Below, one piece after another: positions 19,950-31,441 of a stretch of DNA of 64,000 nt. Origin of the DNA: Prochlorococcus sp. AG-459-E08. Its GTDB lineage: Bacteria > Cyanobacteriota > Cyanobacteriia > PCC-6307 > Cyanobiaceae. The stretch spans positions 1 through 64,000 of the forward strand of contig QCRB01000004.1 of assembly GCA_003209425.1 (NCBI GenBank), written 5' to 3'. The position numbers and the translations under genes are program-made. Within the stretch, counting starts at the first letter, position 1; every line of letters begins with the position of its first letter. The notes beneath the pieces are model-generated. The model saw only the letters and a list, made by a program, of their open reading frames with translations, searched no databases and was not told the DNA's origin.

Positions 19950-20067
19950 TTAATTTTTAAAATATTTAATAAAGATACTATATTTAGTTGTTTATTCCTA
20001 ATTTCAAGTCACGGCCTGATAAAGTAACAGCTGTAAAGAGTTAAAAAAAGCTTACTAGCATAATAAT

Positions 20068-20096
20068 TCTCATAAAAAATGACATTTTTTATGAGA
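20068..20096. promoter_or_regulatory. 29-bp perfect palindrome in the rpe/glpX divergent region
   Basis: tctcataaaaaatg-a-cattttttatgaga: 14-bp perfect arms with a 1-nt centre, upstream of a TATACT -10-like element (20098-20103). Confidence 0.6.
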
Positions 20097-20137
20097 TTAT
20101 ACTCAAAACCTTTTAGAAAATCCCCAAAAATTTAATT

Positions 20138-21139
20138 GTGAATCAAACTTTAATTCAAGAAATTCTCGAAGTTGTCGAGCAAGCAGCAATTGCTTCAGCA
20201 AAACTAACAGGACTTGGTCAAAAAGATGAAGCTGATGCTGCAGCGGTAGAAGCAATGAGATTGCGAATGGGCAAAATTGAAATGAAAGGGAAAATTGTTA
20301 TTGGAGAAGGTGAAAGAGATGAAGCACCTATGCTTTATATAGGTGAAGAGGTAGGGAGTGGAAGTGGTCCAGGTGTTGATTTTGCTGTTGATCCTTGTGA
20401 AGGAACTAATCTTTGTGCAAATAATCAAAGAGGTTCTATGGCTGTTTTGGCAGCTTCAGATACCGGTGGTCTTTTTAATGCACCTGATTTTTATATGAAC
20501 AAATTAGCAGCTCCTCCTGTCGCTAAAGGGAAAGTAGATATTAGAAATTCGGCTACTGAAAACTTGAAAATACTTAGTGATTGCTTAGATATTTCTATTG
20601 ATGAACTTACTATTGTTGTAATGGATCGAACAAGGCATAAAGATTTAATTAAAGAGATTCGTGGATGTGGTGCAAAAGTTCAACCTATTTCCGATGGTGA
20701 TGTTCAAGCTGCGATTGCATGTGGTTTTGCAGGGACTGGAACACATTGCTTGATGGGTATAGGTGCAGCTCCAGAAGGCGTTATTTCGGCTGCTGCAATG
20801 AGAGCTCTAGGTGGGCACTTTCAAGGACAACTAGTTTATGATCCAGCAATTGCTCAAACTTCTGAATGGGCTGATTACACAAAAGAAGGCAATATAAAAC
20901 GCCTAAATGAAATGGGTATAACCGATATAGATAAAATCTATGAAGCTAACGAATTGGCATCGGGAGAAAATGTTGTTTTCGCTGGAAGTGGAATAACTGA
21001 TGGATTATTATTTGACGGGGTTAAATTTGAAAGGGATTGTGTTAGGACAAGCAGTCTAGTAATAAGTACATTAGATAGTACTGCAAGATTCACAAATACT
21101 GTCCATATAAAAGATGGTGCTAAGAGTATCAGCCTTTAA
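20138..21139 (+). CDS. glpX: Bifunctional fructose-1,6/sedoheptulose-1,7-bisphosphatase (class II, GlpX type)
   Basis: [50 protein letters not shown] start. Confidence 0.96.
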   Translation: MNQTLIQEILEVVEQAAIASAKLTGLGQKDEADAAAVEAMRLRMGKIEMKGKIVIGEGERDEAPMLYIGEEVGSGSGPGVDFAVDPCEGTNLCANNQRGSMAVLAASDTGGLFNAPDFYMNKLAAPPVAKGKVDIRNSATENLKILSDCLDISIDELTIVVMDRTRHKDLIKEIRGCGAKVQPISDGDVQAAIACGFAGTGTHCLMGIGAAPEGVISAAAMRALGGHFQGQLVYDPAIAQTSEWADYTKEGNIKRLNEMGITDIDKIYEANELASGENVVFAGSGITDGLLFDGVKFERDCVRTSSLVISTLDSTARFTNTVHIKDGAKSISL

Positions 21140-21157
21140 AAATTTATTTCTAATTTT

Positions 21158-22468
21158 ATGCATATTGTTGTCGTCGGACTAAGTCATCGCACGGCACCTG
21201 TCGAAGTGCGTGAGAAGTTAAGTATTCCTGACCAAACCATAACAGAATCATTGGAAGCATTAAAAGCTTTCTCTGACGTGTTAGAGGTGTCAATTTTAAG
21301 TACTTGTAATAGGCTAGAAATATATGCGCTAGTAAAGGATAAAAATACTGGTATTTCATCAATTAAAGAATTTATATCAAATTATTCCGGAATTATTTTT
21401 GAAGATTTGAATCCACATCTTTTTTGCTTTAGACAAGAAGATGCAGTCTTGCATTTAATGAAAGTTTCTGCAGGTCTCGATAGTCTTGTTTTAGGCGAAG
21501 GACAAATCCTTTCTCAGGTAAAAAAAATGATGAGATTAGGACAAGAAAATCAATCTACTGGGCCTATTCTTAATAGACTATTAACCCAATCTGTTAGTAC
21601 TGGTAAAAAAGTTAGATCTGAAACAAATTTAGGGACTGGAGCAGTATCAATTAGTTCAGCGGCGGTAGAACTAGCTCAATTAAAAATTGGCCAAGAAAAA
21701 GGGTTTGATACTCTTGCAAGTTTGGAATCAGAGAAGGTTCTTGTTGTTGGAGCTGGACGAATGAGTAGGCTTTTAATAACTCATTTAAAATCAAAAGGAT
21801 GTCATAAACTTATTCTTGTCAATAGAAATATTGATAGAGCATTAAATCTTGCGGTGGACTTCCCAGACTTAGAGATTGTTTGTAAAGGGTTAAATGAATT
21901 AGATAAAAATATATCAATATCTTCTCTAGTTTTCACTAGTACTGCCTCTGAAGATCCAATAATTGATTTAGCTAAAATTGAAAAATTAAATTTGAGTAAT
22001 AAACTTAAATTTATTGATATCGGTGTACCGAGAAATATATCTAATGATGTTAAACAGCATGAATTTATACAATCATTTGATGTGGATGACTTACAAGAGG
22101 TCGTTTCAAGAAATCAAGAATTTAGACAGAAAATTGCAAAGGAAGCAGAATCTTTAGTCGAAGAAGAAAGAATCATTTTTCTAGAATGGTGGGCAAGTTT
22201 AGAGGCGGTTCCCGTTATTAATAAACTTAGATCTGATTTAGAGTTAATTAGAAAAGAAGAATTACAAAAAGCGCTTAGTAGGATGGGGCCAGATTTTTCT
22301 GCTCGAGAAAGAAAAGTCGTTGAAGCACTTACTAAAGGTATTATTAATAAAATACTTCACACTCCTGTTACTAAGTTAAGGAGTCCTCAATCAAGAGAGG
22401 AAAGACAAGCTTCTTTAAAAATCGTCGAAAAATTGTTTTCTTTGGTAGAAGATGATAAAAATAGTTGA
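21158..22468 (+). CDS. hemA: Glutamyl-tRNA reductase
   Basis: VGLSHRTAPVEVREKL, LSTCNRLEIYA, SAGLDSLVLGEGQILSQVK. Confidence 0.97.
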   Translation: MHIVVVGLSHRTAPVEVREKLSIPDQTITESLEALKAFSDVLEVSILSTCNRLEIYALVKDKNTGISSIKEFISNYSGIIFEDLNPHLFCFRQEDAVLHLMKVSAGLDSLVLGEGQILSQVKKMMRLGQENQSTGPILNRLLTQSVSTGKKVRSETNLGTGAVSISSAAVELAQLKIGQEKGFDTLASLESEKVLVVGAGRMSRLLITHLKSKGCHKLILVNRNIDRALNLAVDFPDLEIVCKGLNELDKNISISSLVFTSTASEDPIIDLAKIEKLNLSNKLKFIDIGVPRNISNDVKQHEFIQSFDVDDLQEVVSRNQEFRQKIAKEAESLVEEERIIFLEWWASLEAVPVINKLRSDLELIRKEELQKALSRMGPDFSARERKVVEALTKGIINKILHTPVTKLRSPQSREERQASLKIVEKLFSLVEDDKNS

Positions 22469-22598
22469 ATTTCCTTTATTTATATTAAGTTTTTCTAGTG
22501 ATTTATCGAAATACCTTTGCAAACTGACCATTCCTATTTCTAAATCTGCCCATAATCAGTTACTTTAAGAAGTTGTATCTATACCTCCATTAGATTGA

Positions 22599-23894
22599 AT
22601 GAAGCGTGTGTTGGCCATTATCCTCGGAGGAGGAAAAGGTTCTAGACTTTACCCTTTAACAAAAATGAGGGCAAAACCTGCTGTCCCATTGGCAGGTAAG
22701 TATCGTTTAATTGATATACCAATTAGTAATTGTATTAATTCAGGTATTGAAAAAATGTACGTATTGACCCAGTTCAATAGTGCATCTCTTAATAGACATA
22801 TCGGAAGAACTTATAATCTTAATGGACCTTTTGGTCAAGGATTTGTAGAGGTATTAGCTGCTCAACAAACACCTGATAGTCCAACGTGGTTTGAGGGTAC
22901 AGCTGATGCCGTAAGAAAATACCAATGGTTATTTCAAGAATGGGATGTTGATGAGTATTTGATATTGTCTGGTGATCAACTATATAGGATGGATTACAGT
23001 TTGTTTGTTCAACATCATAGAGATAATGGTGCAGATTTAACTGTTGCAGCATTACCTGTTGATCAAGCTCAGGCTGAAGGTTTTGGCCTCATGAGAACAG
23101 ATGATTTGGGAAATATAAAAGAATTTAGTGAAAAGCCAACCGGGGAGAAGTTGAAGGCAATGGCTGTAGATACTTCGAAATTTGGATTAACTAAGGAATC
23201 AGCCGCAGAAAAACCTTATCTAGCCTCTATGGGGATTTACGTCTTTAGTCGAAATACCCTTTTTGATCTTTTAAATAAATTTCCTAATTACACAGATTTT
23301 GGTAAGGACATAATTCCTGAAGCTTTGAAAAGGGGTGATAATCTTAAGAGCTATGTTTTTGATGATTATTGGGAAGATATCGGAACTATTGGTGCATTCT
23401 TTGAGTCAAATTTGGCATTAACAGAGCAACCAAAACCTCCATTTAGTTTTTATGATGAAAAATTTCCAATTTATACAAGACCAAGATTTCTGCCCCCTTC
23501 TAAACTTGTAGATGCTCAAATTACTGACTCTATAGTCTGCGAAGGAACTATTCTGAAGTCATGCAGTATTTTGCATTGTGTGCTAGGCGTAAGAAGCAGG
23601 ATTGAAAGTGATTCTGTTCTTGAGGATACTTTAGTAATGGGTGCCGATTTCTTTGAATCTCCCGAAGAAAGAATTGAATTAAGAAAAGGAGGTGGAACTC
23701 CTCTTGGAGTGGGTGAGGGAACTACTGTAAAAAGAGCAATACTTGATAAGAATACAAGAATTGGAGATAATGTCGTAATCATTAATAAAGATCGAGTAGA
23801 AGAAGCAGATAAGCCAGAATTAGGTTTCTATATAAGGAATGGAATTGTAGTAGTAGTTAAAAATGCCACTATTGCAAACGGAACTGTCATTTAA
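22599..23894 (+). CDS. glgC: Glucose-1-phosphate adenylyltransferase
   Basis: [36 protein letters not shown]. Confidence 0.97.
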   Translation: MKRVLAIILGGGKGSRLYPLTKMRAKPAVPLAGKYRLIDIPISNCINSGIEKMYVLTQFNSASLNRHIGRTYNLNGPFGQGFVEVLAAQQTPDSPTWFEGTADAVRKYQWLFQEWDVDEYLILSGDQLYRMDYSLFVQHHRDNGADLTVAALPVDQAQAEGFGLMRTDDLGNIKEFSEKPTGEKLKAMAVDTSKFGLTKESAAEKPYLASMGIYVFSRNTLFDLLNKFPNYTDFGKDIIPEALKRGDNLKSYVFDDYWEDIGTIGAFFESNLALTEQPKPPFSFYDEKFPIYTRPRFLPPSKLVDAQITDSIVCEGTILKSCSILHCVLGVRSRIESDSVLEDTLVMGADFFESPEERIELRKGGGTPLGVGEGTTVKRAILDKNTRIGDNVVIINKDRVEEADKPELGFYIRNGIVVVVKNATIANGTVI

Positions 23895-23989
23895 ATCTTT
23901 TCGATCATTTTTCGCTGACATAAGTATTTTTTTTGAGCAATTTTGCTGACTTGTAGGCACACTATATTTATTGAGTTTTTTAATTTTTT

Positions 23990-25408
23990 ATGTCCAAGGC
24001 ACATTTTGGTTTAATAGGTCTTGGTGTTATGGGCGAAAATTTAGTTCTTAACGCAGAGAGAAACGGATTTTCTAGTGTAGTTTTTAATAGAACTTTCTCA
24101 AAAACTGAAGAATTTTTACAAGGTCGAGGTCTTGGAAAGAATATAAAGGGAGCTGAAACTCTTCAAGAATTTGTTAATAAGCTAGAGAGACCTAGAAGAA
24201 TCCTCATGATGGTAAAAGCTGGACCCGCAACAGATGCTGTTATAGATAATATTTCTGGATATCTCGAGGAAGGAGATTTATTGATAGATGGTGGTAATTC
24301 TCAATTTAAAGATACGGAAAGGAGGGTAAATACTCTTGAAAGTAAAAGTTTTGGATACATTGGAATGGGAGTCTCTGGTGGTGCTAAGGGGGCTTTAGAA
24401 GGGCCAAGTATGATGCCTGGAGGTACTAAGGCTTCATATGATGCCATAGAAAGCTTATTAACAAAAATGGCTGCCAAGGTTGAAGACGGTCCATGTGTTG
24501 CATATGTTGGACCAGGAGGCTCAGGTCATTTTGTGAAAACTGTTCATAACGGAATTGAATATGGAATTGAACAAATACTTGCAGAAGCTTATGACCTTAT
24601 GAAGAGAGTCAAAGGTATGAACGGTCAACAAATGTCGGAAGTATTTGGTATATGGAACAATACTGATGAATTAGCTTCTTATCTTGTTGAGATAACAGAG
24701 ATTTGTCTAAATACAAAAGATGAGATAACTGGAGGTGATGTCGTGGAGAAAATATTAGATAAAGCTGGCCAGAAAGGGACTGGGTTATGGACTGTTGTAA
24801 GTGCTTTAGAACTGGGGGTATCAGTCCCAACAATTTATGCTTCTTTAAATGCAAGAGTAATGAGTTCTTTAAAAGAGCAACGTAGTGAGATTGAAAAAAC
24901 TATTCCAAATAAAGAGATAGAGGATTTTGATTTAGGAAATATATCTGATGGAATGAAACCTTTATTTGATTCTGTAGTTCTTGCCACAATAGCTAGCTAT
25001 GCCCAAGGTATGGACATTTTAAGAGAAGCATCCGCTGTATATAACTATGGTTTGAATATGCCTTCAATTGCTCAAATATGGAAGGGTGGTTGCATAATTA
25101 GATCAAAATTATTAAGTAAAATACAAGATGCTTACAACAAAGACCCTAATCTAAAAAATTTAATTTTTGATGATTGGTTCAATAATGAAATTGCGACAAG
25201 ATTAGATAACTTAGCTAAAGTAGTTTCTCTATCCTCAAAAGCTGGGATACCAGTCCCATGTTTATCCAGTACTTTAGATTATTTAAATAGTTATAGAACA
25301 AATAGACTTCCTCAGAATCTTGTTCAGGCAATGAGAGACTGTTTTGGGTCTCATACATATGAAAGAATTGATAAGGAAGGAAGTTTTCATACTGAATGGA
25401 TGAAATGA
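23990..25408 (+). CDS. gnd: 6-phosphogluconate dehydrogenase
   Basis: GLIGLGVMGENL, YIGMGVSGGAKGALEGPSMMPGG, GSGHFVKTVHNGIEYG. Confidence 0.97.
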   Translation: MSKAHFGLIGLGVMGENLVLNAERNGFSSVVFNRTFSKTEEFLQGRGLGKNIKGAETLQEFVNKLERPRRILMMVKAGPATDAVIDNISGYLEEGDLLIDGGNSQFKDTERRVNTLESKSFGYIGMGVSGGAKGALEGPSMMPGGTKASYDAIESLLTKMAAKVEDGPCVAYVGPGGSGHFVKTVHNGIEYGIEQILAEAYDLMKRVKGMNGQQMSEVFGIWNNTDELASYLVEITEICLNTKDEITGGDVVEKILDKAGQKGTGLWTVVSALELGVSVPTIYASLNARVMSSLKEQRSEIEKTIPNKEIEDFDLGNISDGMKPLFDSVVLATIASYAQGMDILREASAVYNYGLNMPSIAQIWKGGCIIRSKLLSKIQDAYNKDPNLKNLIFDDWFNNEIATRLDNLAKVVSLSSKAGIPVPCLSSTLDYLNSYRTNRLPQNLVQAMRDCFGSHTYERIDKEGSFHTEWMK

Positions 25409-26127
25409 TTGAGAAGGTCAAAAATGGATACACTTTAAAAATATACAAAGACAAGTTAGAACTATCAATTGCGGTTTTTAAGTTTATTGAAAATGACATT
25501 ATTCATACTCTAAAAAAGAAAGACAGGTTCAAATTTTGTGTGAGTGGAGGTTCAACGCCTAAATCTGTGTATCAGCTTTTATCTAATAGTGATCTTCGAT
25601 GGAATATGGTTGATGTCTTTTTAGGAGATGAAAGATGTGTTGATCCAAATTCAGAATTAAGTAACTCGTTAATGTTGAAAAATTCTTTGTTAACTAATTT
25701 TGGATCTAAAGCTTATTTTTATGAAATTTTTAATGATTTAAACGCTGATGATGAAGCTACAAAAAATAAATTTCTTTCTAAATTATTTGAAAAATGCGGA
25801 TCAAACCCTCCCTCCTTTGATTTAACTTTATTAGGTCTTGGAGACGATGGTCATACAGCTTCACTATTTCCTTATCAAAAAAATAATAATGTAGATGATT
25901 TTGTGATTTTTAATGAAGGCAAAGGATTAAAAAGAATTTCATTAACCCCAAAAGTCCTTTCAGCCTCATCAAAGATAGTTTTTTTGGTTAGTGGAGCCAA
26001 TAAAAGGATTGCTCTTGAGAGGTTATTAGATGAAAAAGAGCCTCCAGATAGAACACCATCAAAATTAATAAAATCTATTAATCAAATTTCAATATTTTGT
26101 GATCAGGATTCAGCAAAAGAATTATAA
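25396..26127 (+). CDS. pgl: 6-phosphogluconolactonase
   Basis: CVSGGSTPKSVYQLL, VFLGDERCVDPNSELSN, LGLGDDGHTASLFP; overlaps the gnd 3' end. Confidence 0.94.
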   Translation: MDEMIEKVKNGYTLKIYKDKLELSIAVFKFIENDIIHTLKKKDRFKFCVSGGSTPKSVYQLLSNSDLRWNMVDVFLGDERCVDPNSELSNSLMLKNSLLTNFGSKAYFYEIFNDLNADDEATKNKFLSKLFEKCGSNPPSFDLTLLGLGDDGHTASLFPYQKNNNVDDFVIFNEGKGLKRISLTPKVLSASSKIVFLVSGANKRIALERLLDEKEPPDRTPSKLIKSINQISIFCDQDSAKEL

Positions 26128-26164
26128 ATTTAGTTAAAGTCTATCTAATAATTTAAATTATTTA

Positions 26165-26713
26165 ATGAGTAAGAAAAAATTTTTATTTCAGAAAAGTGAG
26201 TTCGATGGTTGGGGAACATTAAATGACACTGTTATGGGTGGATCAAGTTCAGCTTTTTGTGAAATTTCAAATTCTGGTTTGTTATTAAAGGGTAATATTG
26301 TCGAGAAAGCAGGAGGATTTGTCAGTTGCAGATCGCCTATTTATAAACCCTCTTTAAACATATCTGAAAATTCATCCTTCGAATTAAATATTGATGGACA
26401 AGGAAGAACTTTTAAATTTGCTGTCGCTTGTGAAGATGATCTTCTTGGGCTAACCGAATTTATTCCTGGTGGTCTTAGATGGATTAAATCATTCCCAACA
26501 AAAAAATTCGGAACAACAAATGTTCAAATTCCGTTTAGTGAACTAAAACCTTCAGTAAGAGCTAATAAAGTACGGTTCCCATTTAAATTCAAGCCCTCTA
26601 AAATTAGAAGATTGCAACTACTACACTCTAAGTTTGGTGATGATGGATTACTTAATAATGAGTTTAAACAGGGTTCCATTAAAGTTTTAATTAAATCAAT
26701 AAGTGTTATTTGA
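26165..26713 (+). CDS. CIA30 (complex I intermediate-associated protein 30/NDUFAF1-like) family protein
   Basis: WGTLNDTVMGGSSSAFCEI...GGFVSCRSP...GQGRTFKF pattern. Confidence 0.75.
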   Translation: MSKKKFLFQKSEFDGWGTLNDTVMGGSSSAFCEISNSGLLLKGNIVEKAGGFVSCRSPIYKPSLNISENSSFELNIDGQGRTFKFAVACEDDLLGLTEFIPGGLRWIKSFPTKKFGTTNVQIPFSELKPSVRANKVRFPFKFKPSKIRRLQLLHSKFGDDGLLNNEFKQGSIKVLIKSISVI

Positions 26714-27089
26714 AAATCCATCTAAAAATATAGAGAGCTTAATCGCTAAGTCAGCAGATTTAACAAATAAACCTTTTGTGCATTCTGTCGTAAAAATAAA
26801 TGGTGAATATGAAATCGAAGAAGAAGATATTGATTTGACGGTTAATATCTTATGTCGAGATAAAGAAGGTAAAAGATTAGAAATTTACGATCTAGAATTA
26901 GAACTTTTTAAATCAAGTAAAGAGTTAGTTTTAGTTATCTCTAAGCTTAATTTTCCTGATGAACCAATATTGTGGTGTGGAGTTAAAACATTGTGGATGA
27001 ATAGCAATAATGGAAAAAAATGCAAATCACCAAAATACAGCTCTAGATTGGAAAACTTAGCAAATAGGATAAAAAGCTTTATTGATTAA
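26703..27089 (+). CDS. Conserved hypothetical protein
   Basis: Intact 128-aa ORF overlapping the CIA30 stop; likely TTG start. Confidence 0.6.
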   Translation: MLFENPSKNIESLIAKSADLTNKPFVHSVVKINGEYEIEEEDIDLTVNILCRDKEGKRLEIYDLELELFKSSKELVLVISKLNFPDEPILWCGVKTLWMNSNNGKKCKSPKYSSRLENLANRIKSFID

Positions 27090-27110
27090 GAAAATAAACT
27101 TTGAGCTGAT

Positions 27111-28784
27111 CTATAAATCAGTAACAGCCCCTAAACTTGATGTGCTTACGATTTTCGAATATTTTGAAAGTATCCCTCTTTTGTATTTTGGTGTAGGCTT
27201 TATCCAATCCTTTTTTCTTTTTTCTAATTCTTCGTCAGATAAATCAACTTCAATAAGTTGCTTTACAGCATCTACTGTAATTAAATCACCTTGCTTTATT
27301 AGAGCAATATTTCCGCCAACAGCAGCCTCTGGGGCTATATGACCCACAACCAGACCATAAGTACCCCCGCTAAATCTGCCATCGGTAATTAAAGCTACCT
27401 TCTCTCCGAGACCTTGACCAACAATTGCAGATGTTGGAGCTAACATTTCTCTCATACCTGGTCCTCCTACAGGCCCTTCGTTTCTAATAACAACAACATC
27501 ACCAGCTTTGATATCATTATTCAATATCGATTTTAAACAATCTTCTTCACTTTCAAAAATCTTTGCTGGACCTGTTAATACAGGGTTTTTTACTCCGCTA
27601 ATTTTGGCTACGGAACCTTCTCTCGCTAAGTTGCCTTTTAATATCGCTAGATGTCCCTTTTTATAAAGAGGGTTATCTATGTCTCTTATAACATTTTGAT
27701 TTTTTGAAGGCTTATCTGGAATATCCTGTAAGTATTCTGAGATGGTTTTTCCTTCAATATTTTTGCAATCGCCATGAATTAATCCTGCATTCAAAAGTAT
27801 TTTCATTACTTGTGGAATCCCACCTGCATTATGAAGATCGACCGTCACATATTTACCACTCGGTTTAAGGTCACAAATAACGGGTACTTTTTGTCTGATT
27901 CTTTCAAAATCATTAATGTTGATATCTATTCCTGCAGTATTTGCAATGGCTAAAATGTGCAATACCGCATTTGTTGATCCTCCAATTGCCATAATTACTG
28001 ATATTGCATTTTCAAATCCTTTCTTAGTCATTAGGTCTAGAGGTCTTATATCTTTTTCTATTGCAGAGACTAATATCTCAGCACTTTTATCTGCACTTAG
28101 TTCTTTTTCAAGATCTTCAGCAGCCATAGTGGAACTGTGAGGAAGACTTAACCCTAATACTTCAATAACTGCAGACATTGTATTAGCTGTAAACATCCCT
28201 CCACAGCTACCAGCACCAGGAATACAATTTTTCTCAACTTGGATTAGCCTTTCTTCATTTATTTTGCCTGATGTTAATTGTCCAACAGCTTCAAATGCAC
28301 TAACAACAGTGAGATCTTCTCCATGCAACTTTCCAGGTTTTATTGTGCCTCCATAAATGAAAATTGAGGGAATATTCATTCTTGCAATCGCTATCATGGC
28401 ACCTGGCATATTTTTGTCGCATCCACCTATAGCAAGCACTCCATCCATACTCTGAGCATTGCATGCCGTTTCAATTGAATCGGCAATAACTTCTCTTGAA
28501 ACTAGGGAATATTTCATGCCCTCTGTTCCCATGGAAATGCCATCACTTACTGTTATCGTTCCAAACATCTGAGGCATCCCACCTGATCTTTTTATTGACT
28601 CTTCAGCTTTTAGAGCTAGCTTATTTAAACCTATATTGCATGGTGTTATGGTGCTGTATCCATTTGCAACTCCAACAATAGGTTTATTAAAATCTTCATC
28701 ATTAAATCCAACAGCTCTTAACATCGATCTGTTAGGGGATCTTTGCACACCCTGGGTTATTGCAGATGATCTGAGTTTATTCAT
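27111..28784 (-). CDS. ilvD: Dihydroxy-acid dehydratase
   Basis: [44 protein letters not shown]. Confidence 0.97.
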   Translation of the reverse strand: MNKLRSSAITQGVQRSPNRSMLRAVGFNDEDFNKPIVGVANGYSTITPCNIGLNKLALKAEESIKRSGGMPQMFGTITVSDGISMGTEGMKYSLVSREVIADSIETACNAQSMDGVLAIGGCDKNMPGAMIAIARMNIPSIFIYGGTIKPGKLHGEDLTVVSAFEAVGQLTSGKINEERLIQVEKNCIPGAGSCGGMFTANTMSAVIEVLGLSLPHSSTMAAEDLEKELSADKSAEILVSAIEKDIRPLDLMTKKGFENAISVIMAIGGSTNAVLHILAIANTAGIDININDFERIRQKVPVICDLKPSGKYVTVDLHNAGGIPQVMKILLNAGLIHGDCKNIEGKTISEYLQDIPDKPSKNQNVIRDIDNPLYKKGHLAILKGNLAREGSVAKISGVKNPVLTGPAKIFESEEDCLKSILNNDIKAGDVVVIRNEGPVGGPGMREMLAPTSAIVGQGLGEKVALITDGRFSGGTYGLVVGHIAPEAAVGGNIALIKQGDLITVDAVKQLIEVDLSDEELEKRKKDWIKPTPKYKRGILSKYSKIVSTSSLGAVTDL

Positions 28785-28807
28785 ATTATTTGAGAACCTT
28801 TTTTATT

Positions 28808-29098
28808 CTATTGCCCCAACTCTTCAAGTTGCTTCCTCACATCAGCAATTGCAGAATTTAGTTGCTCAACTTTCTTCTCCAGATTCTCTCCTTCAACTTC
28901 ATTTATATTTTCATTTGAATCAATCGCTTCAGAGCCGTCTTGAATTCTGGAGGAATACATCATTGCTTTTTGTTTTTTTTCCTCTTTTCTTTTGTCTGCT
29001 TCAGATATTAACCACCAAGCTAGACCTGCTGCTCCAATAAAAGCACCGCTAATTAATGATAAAAGATTATTTGAAGACGAATCTCTGTATTCAGACAT
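28808..29098 (-). CDS. Conserved hypothetical membrane-anchored coiled-coil protein
   Basis: N-terminal TM (LISGAFIGAAGLAWWLIS) and C-terminal coiled coil. Confidence 0.6.
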   Translation of the reverse strand: MSEYRDSSSNNLLSLISGAFIGAAGLAWWLISEADKRKEEKKQKAMMYSSRIQDGSEAIDSNENINEVEGENLEKKVEQLNSAIADVRKQLEELGQ

Positions 29099-29127
29099 TG
29101 GTAAAATATTTACTCCTATATTCTATA

Positions 29128-29745
29128 TTAGTTCTTATCTTGAAATAAAGTACTCAAACGCAATAAAGGATTTCCAATACCCGGTACCAATAATTTTGTA
29201 TTTTCATCTTCTTCATCTATGCAAGAAGTATAGATTACCTGATTAGGGAATAATTTCGCAATTTCATTTAATCCTTTATTTGAGCTAATAGCAGTTATTA
29301 ACAAAATCCTATTGGAATCAACACCTAAATTCTTTAATTTAATTAAAGTTTCTAATGTTGCTGATTTTGTCGTTATTTGTTCCGAATAAAAAATAATTCC
29401 TTCATTTGACTCAATAGTTTTAGGAAGTTCTCCTAATGAAACGGTTGAATTGGGAATTACTTCTTTAGATCCAAACCAAAGAGATAACCCTTCGGGCAAC
29501 ATTGCGATAACTTTTATTGGATAGTCATTATTAATAAAGAATCCTTCTGCATTCCCATTATTAGTATTTATTATTTCTTTTTTATATGGCAGCCAATTAC
29601 GTAATGCTTCATATGTAAGCCATTTCCCTAATTGTTCATATCCTGTTGAGTACAAAATATTTGGTGTATTTTTTTCTCGCAATATTGAAAGCCAATGTTT
29701 TATTAATGGATGAGGAGGAACAATAACCTTTAGTGACATTGCCAT
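29128..29745 (-). CDS. upp: Uracil phosphoribosyltransferase-like protein
   Basis: VPPHPLIKHWLSILREKNTP, EQLGKWLTYEALRNWLP, VPGIGNPLLRL. Confidence 0.75.
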   Translation of the reverse strand: MAMSLKVIVPPHPLIKHWLSILREKNTPNILYSTGYEQLGKWLTYEALRNWLPYKKEIINTNNGNAEGFFINNDYPIKVIAMLPEGLSLWFGSKEVIPNSTVSLGELPKTIESNEGIIFYSEQITTKSATLETLIKLKNLGVDSNRILLITAISSNKGLNEIAKLFPNQVIYTSCIDEEDENTKLLVPGIGNPLLRLSTLFQDKN

Positions 29746-29808
29746 ATATTTTCCTATAAAATAGTCTTACAATCTTTAAATACCTAAGTTCTAAAATACA
29801 GTCTTATT

Positions 29809-30321
29809 ATGATTAAATCAATTGTTTTCCCCTCACTAAAGAATGCATTAATTACTTTGTTATTCGTTGGAATTTTATTTTTTAATTCTGTAAATTCTGC
29901 ATGGGCTAAAAGACCTCCTGAGATTAGAAACCAACAAGACCTTAATTTAGAGCCAGATATGCATGGTCAAGATTTAAGCGGAAACGAATACGTTAAGTTT
30001 GATTTGAATGGGTTTAATTTCAGTGAAAGTAACTTAGAGGGCGCGGTATTCAATAATAGTAAATTGCAAAACTCAAAGTTTACTGGAGCCAATTTAAGAG
30101 ATGCACTAGCTTATGCAACAGACTTTACAGATGCAGATCTTTCGGATGTTAATTTTACAAATGCTTTATTAATGGAGAGTAATTTTGAGGGAGCAAAAAT
30201 AGATGGTGCAGATTTTACTGATGCTGTTCTTAGTCGTACACAACAAAAACAATTATGTGCGATTGCAAATGGCACAAATAGTTCTACAGGAGAGAGTACA
30301 GAGTATAGCTTAGGTTGTTAA
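29809..30321 (+). CDS. Pentapeptide-repeat protein with signal peptide
   Basis: Tandem A(D/N)LXX-type repeats (FSESNLEGAVFNNSKLQNSKFTGANLRDALAYATDFTDADLSD); N-terminal hydrophobic signal. Confidence 0.88.
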   Translation: MIKSIVFPSLKNALITLLFVGILFFNSVNSAWAKRPPEIRNQQDLNLEPDMHGQDLSGNEYVKFDLNGFNFSESNLEGAVFNNSKLQNSKFTGANLRDALAYATDFTDADLSDVNFTNALLMESNFEGAKIDGADFTDAVLSRTQQKQLCAIANGTNSSTGESTEYSLGC

Positions 30322-30330
30322 TTATTAAAG

Positions 30331-31395
30331 ATGAAAAAAAAAATACCAGTTATAGTTGTTTCGGGATTTCTTGGTTCAGGTAAAACAACTTTTCTAAGAT
30401 ATCTATTAAAAAATAGTAATAAAAAATTTGGATTAATAATTAATGAATTTGGTGATGTTGGAATTGACGGTGATTTGATTAAAAGTTGTGATAAATGTGA
30501 TAAATCTGAAGAAAACTGTGTAATTGAATTAAACAATGGATGTTTATGTTGTACTGTTCAAGATGATTTTGTCCCATCAATAAAAGCTCTCCTAGAATTT
30601 AATCCTCCTATCGAATCAATAATTATCGAAACAAGTGGCTTGGCACTACCAATTCCCTTAATTCAAGCACTTAACTGGCCTGAGATTAGGAATTTCATTT
30701 ACCTTGAGGTTGTTGTTGGTATCGTTAATGGAGAATCAATGCTTCATGGTTCACCAATTAATGATTTAAATAAAGTAACAAAACAATATAATGAAACAGA
30801 TAAAATTGATCACAATGCCACTATAGATGAACTTTTTGAGGAGCAACTAGAAGTTTCTGATATCGTTTTAGTCTCTAGATCAGATATCTTAAATGATGAT
30901 CAGTTTGACGTTGTAAAAAATAAAATTCAAGGAAGTCTAAACTCATCTACACCAGTCCTTAAATCCAAGAATGGCAAAATTGATTTAAATTATCTATTTG
31001 ATTTTAATTTTAAAAAAGAAACTTATAAAGAATTTTTAACTGAAGAACATGATCATAATCATGTTGAGCTTTTATCAGATTCATTTAAATTAAATTATTT
31101 CCTTGAAAAAAATGACTTTGAAAAGGAGATGTCAAAAATCTTGGATGAATTAAACATTCTTCGAATAAAAGGACGTATTTGGATACCAAACAAATTATTG
31201 CCTTTACAAATACAAATTGTTGGAAAGAAAATTAATACTTGGTTTGAAGAAGCTCCAGACAATTGTTGGAGACCAAAGGATAATGCTGGGCTTGAATTAG
31301 TAATAATTTCCTTTGATGAAAAATCTATAAAAACTTTCAAAAGAAAAATTAAAGAGAAATTTAAGATTTTAAGTGACCCAAGAATAGCAATTTGA
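30331..31395 (+). CDS. CobW/COG0523 GTPase (putative metallochaperone)
   Basis: VSGFLGSGKTTFLRYLL, NNGCLCCTVQDDF (GCxCC), ETSGLALP, His-rich EEHDHNHVE, CobW C-terminal domain. Confidence 0.88.
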   Translation: MKKKIPVIVVSGFLGSGKTTFLRYLLKNSNKKFGLIINEFGDVGIDGDLIKSCDKCDKSEENCVIELNNGCLCCTVQDDFVPSIKALLEFNPPIESIIIETSGLALPIPLIQALNWPEIRNFIYLEVVVGIVNGESMLHGSPINDLNKVTKQYNETDKIDHNATIDELFEEQLEVSDIVLVSRSDILNDDQFDVVKNKIQGSLNSSTPVLKSKNGKIDLNYLFDFNFKKETYKEFLTEEHDHNHVELLSDSFKLNYFLEKNDFEKEMSKILDELNILRIKGRIWIPNKLLPLQIQIVGKKINTWFEEAPDNCWRPKDNAGLELVIISFDEKSIKTFKRKIKEKFKILSDPRIAI

Positions 31396-31441
31396 CTTTA
31401 TAGTTAGCTGTCGGGATAATTACTACAGTAAACAGTCCAAG

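Noticed and set aside
20022-20038. GTAACAGCTGTAAAG as a possible NtcA site (GTA-N8-TAC)
   Set aside because: The right half is AAA rather than TAC, and position relative to a promoter is unclear.
27082-27342. Plus-strand ORF overlapping the ilvD 3' end
   Set aside because: Antisense to strong ilvD coding sequence.
28636-29040. 134-aa plus-strand ORF across the ilvD start and hypothetical 28808-29098
   Set aside because: Antisense to two better-supported minus-strand genes; low-complexity Leu/Phe/Ser composition.
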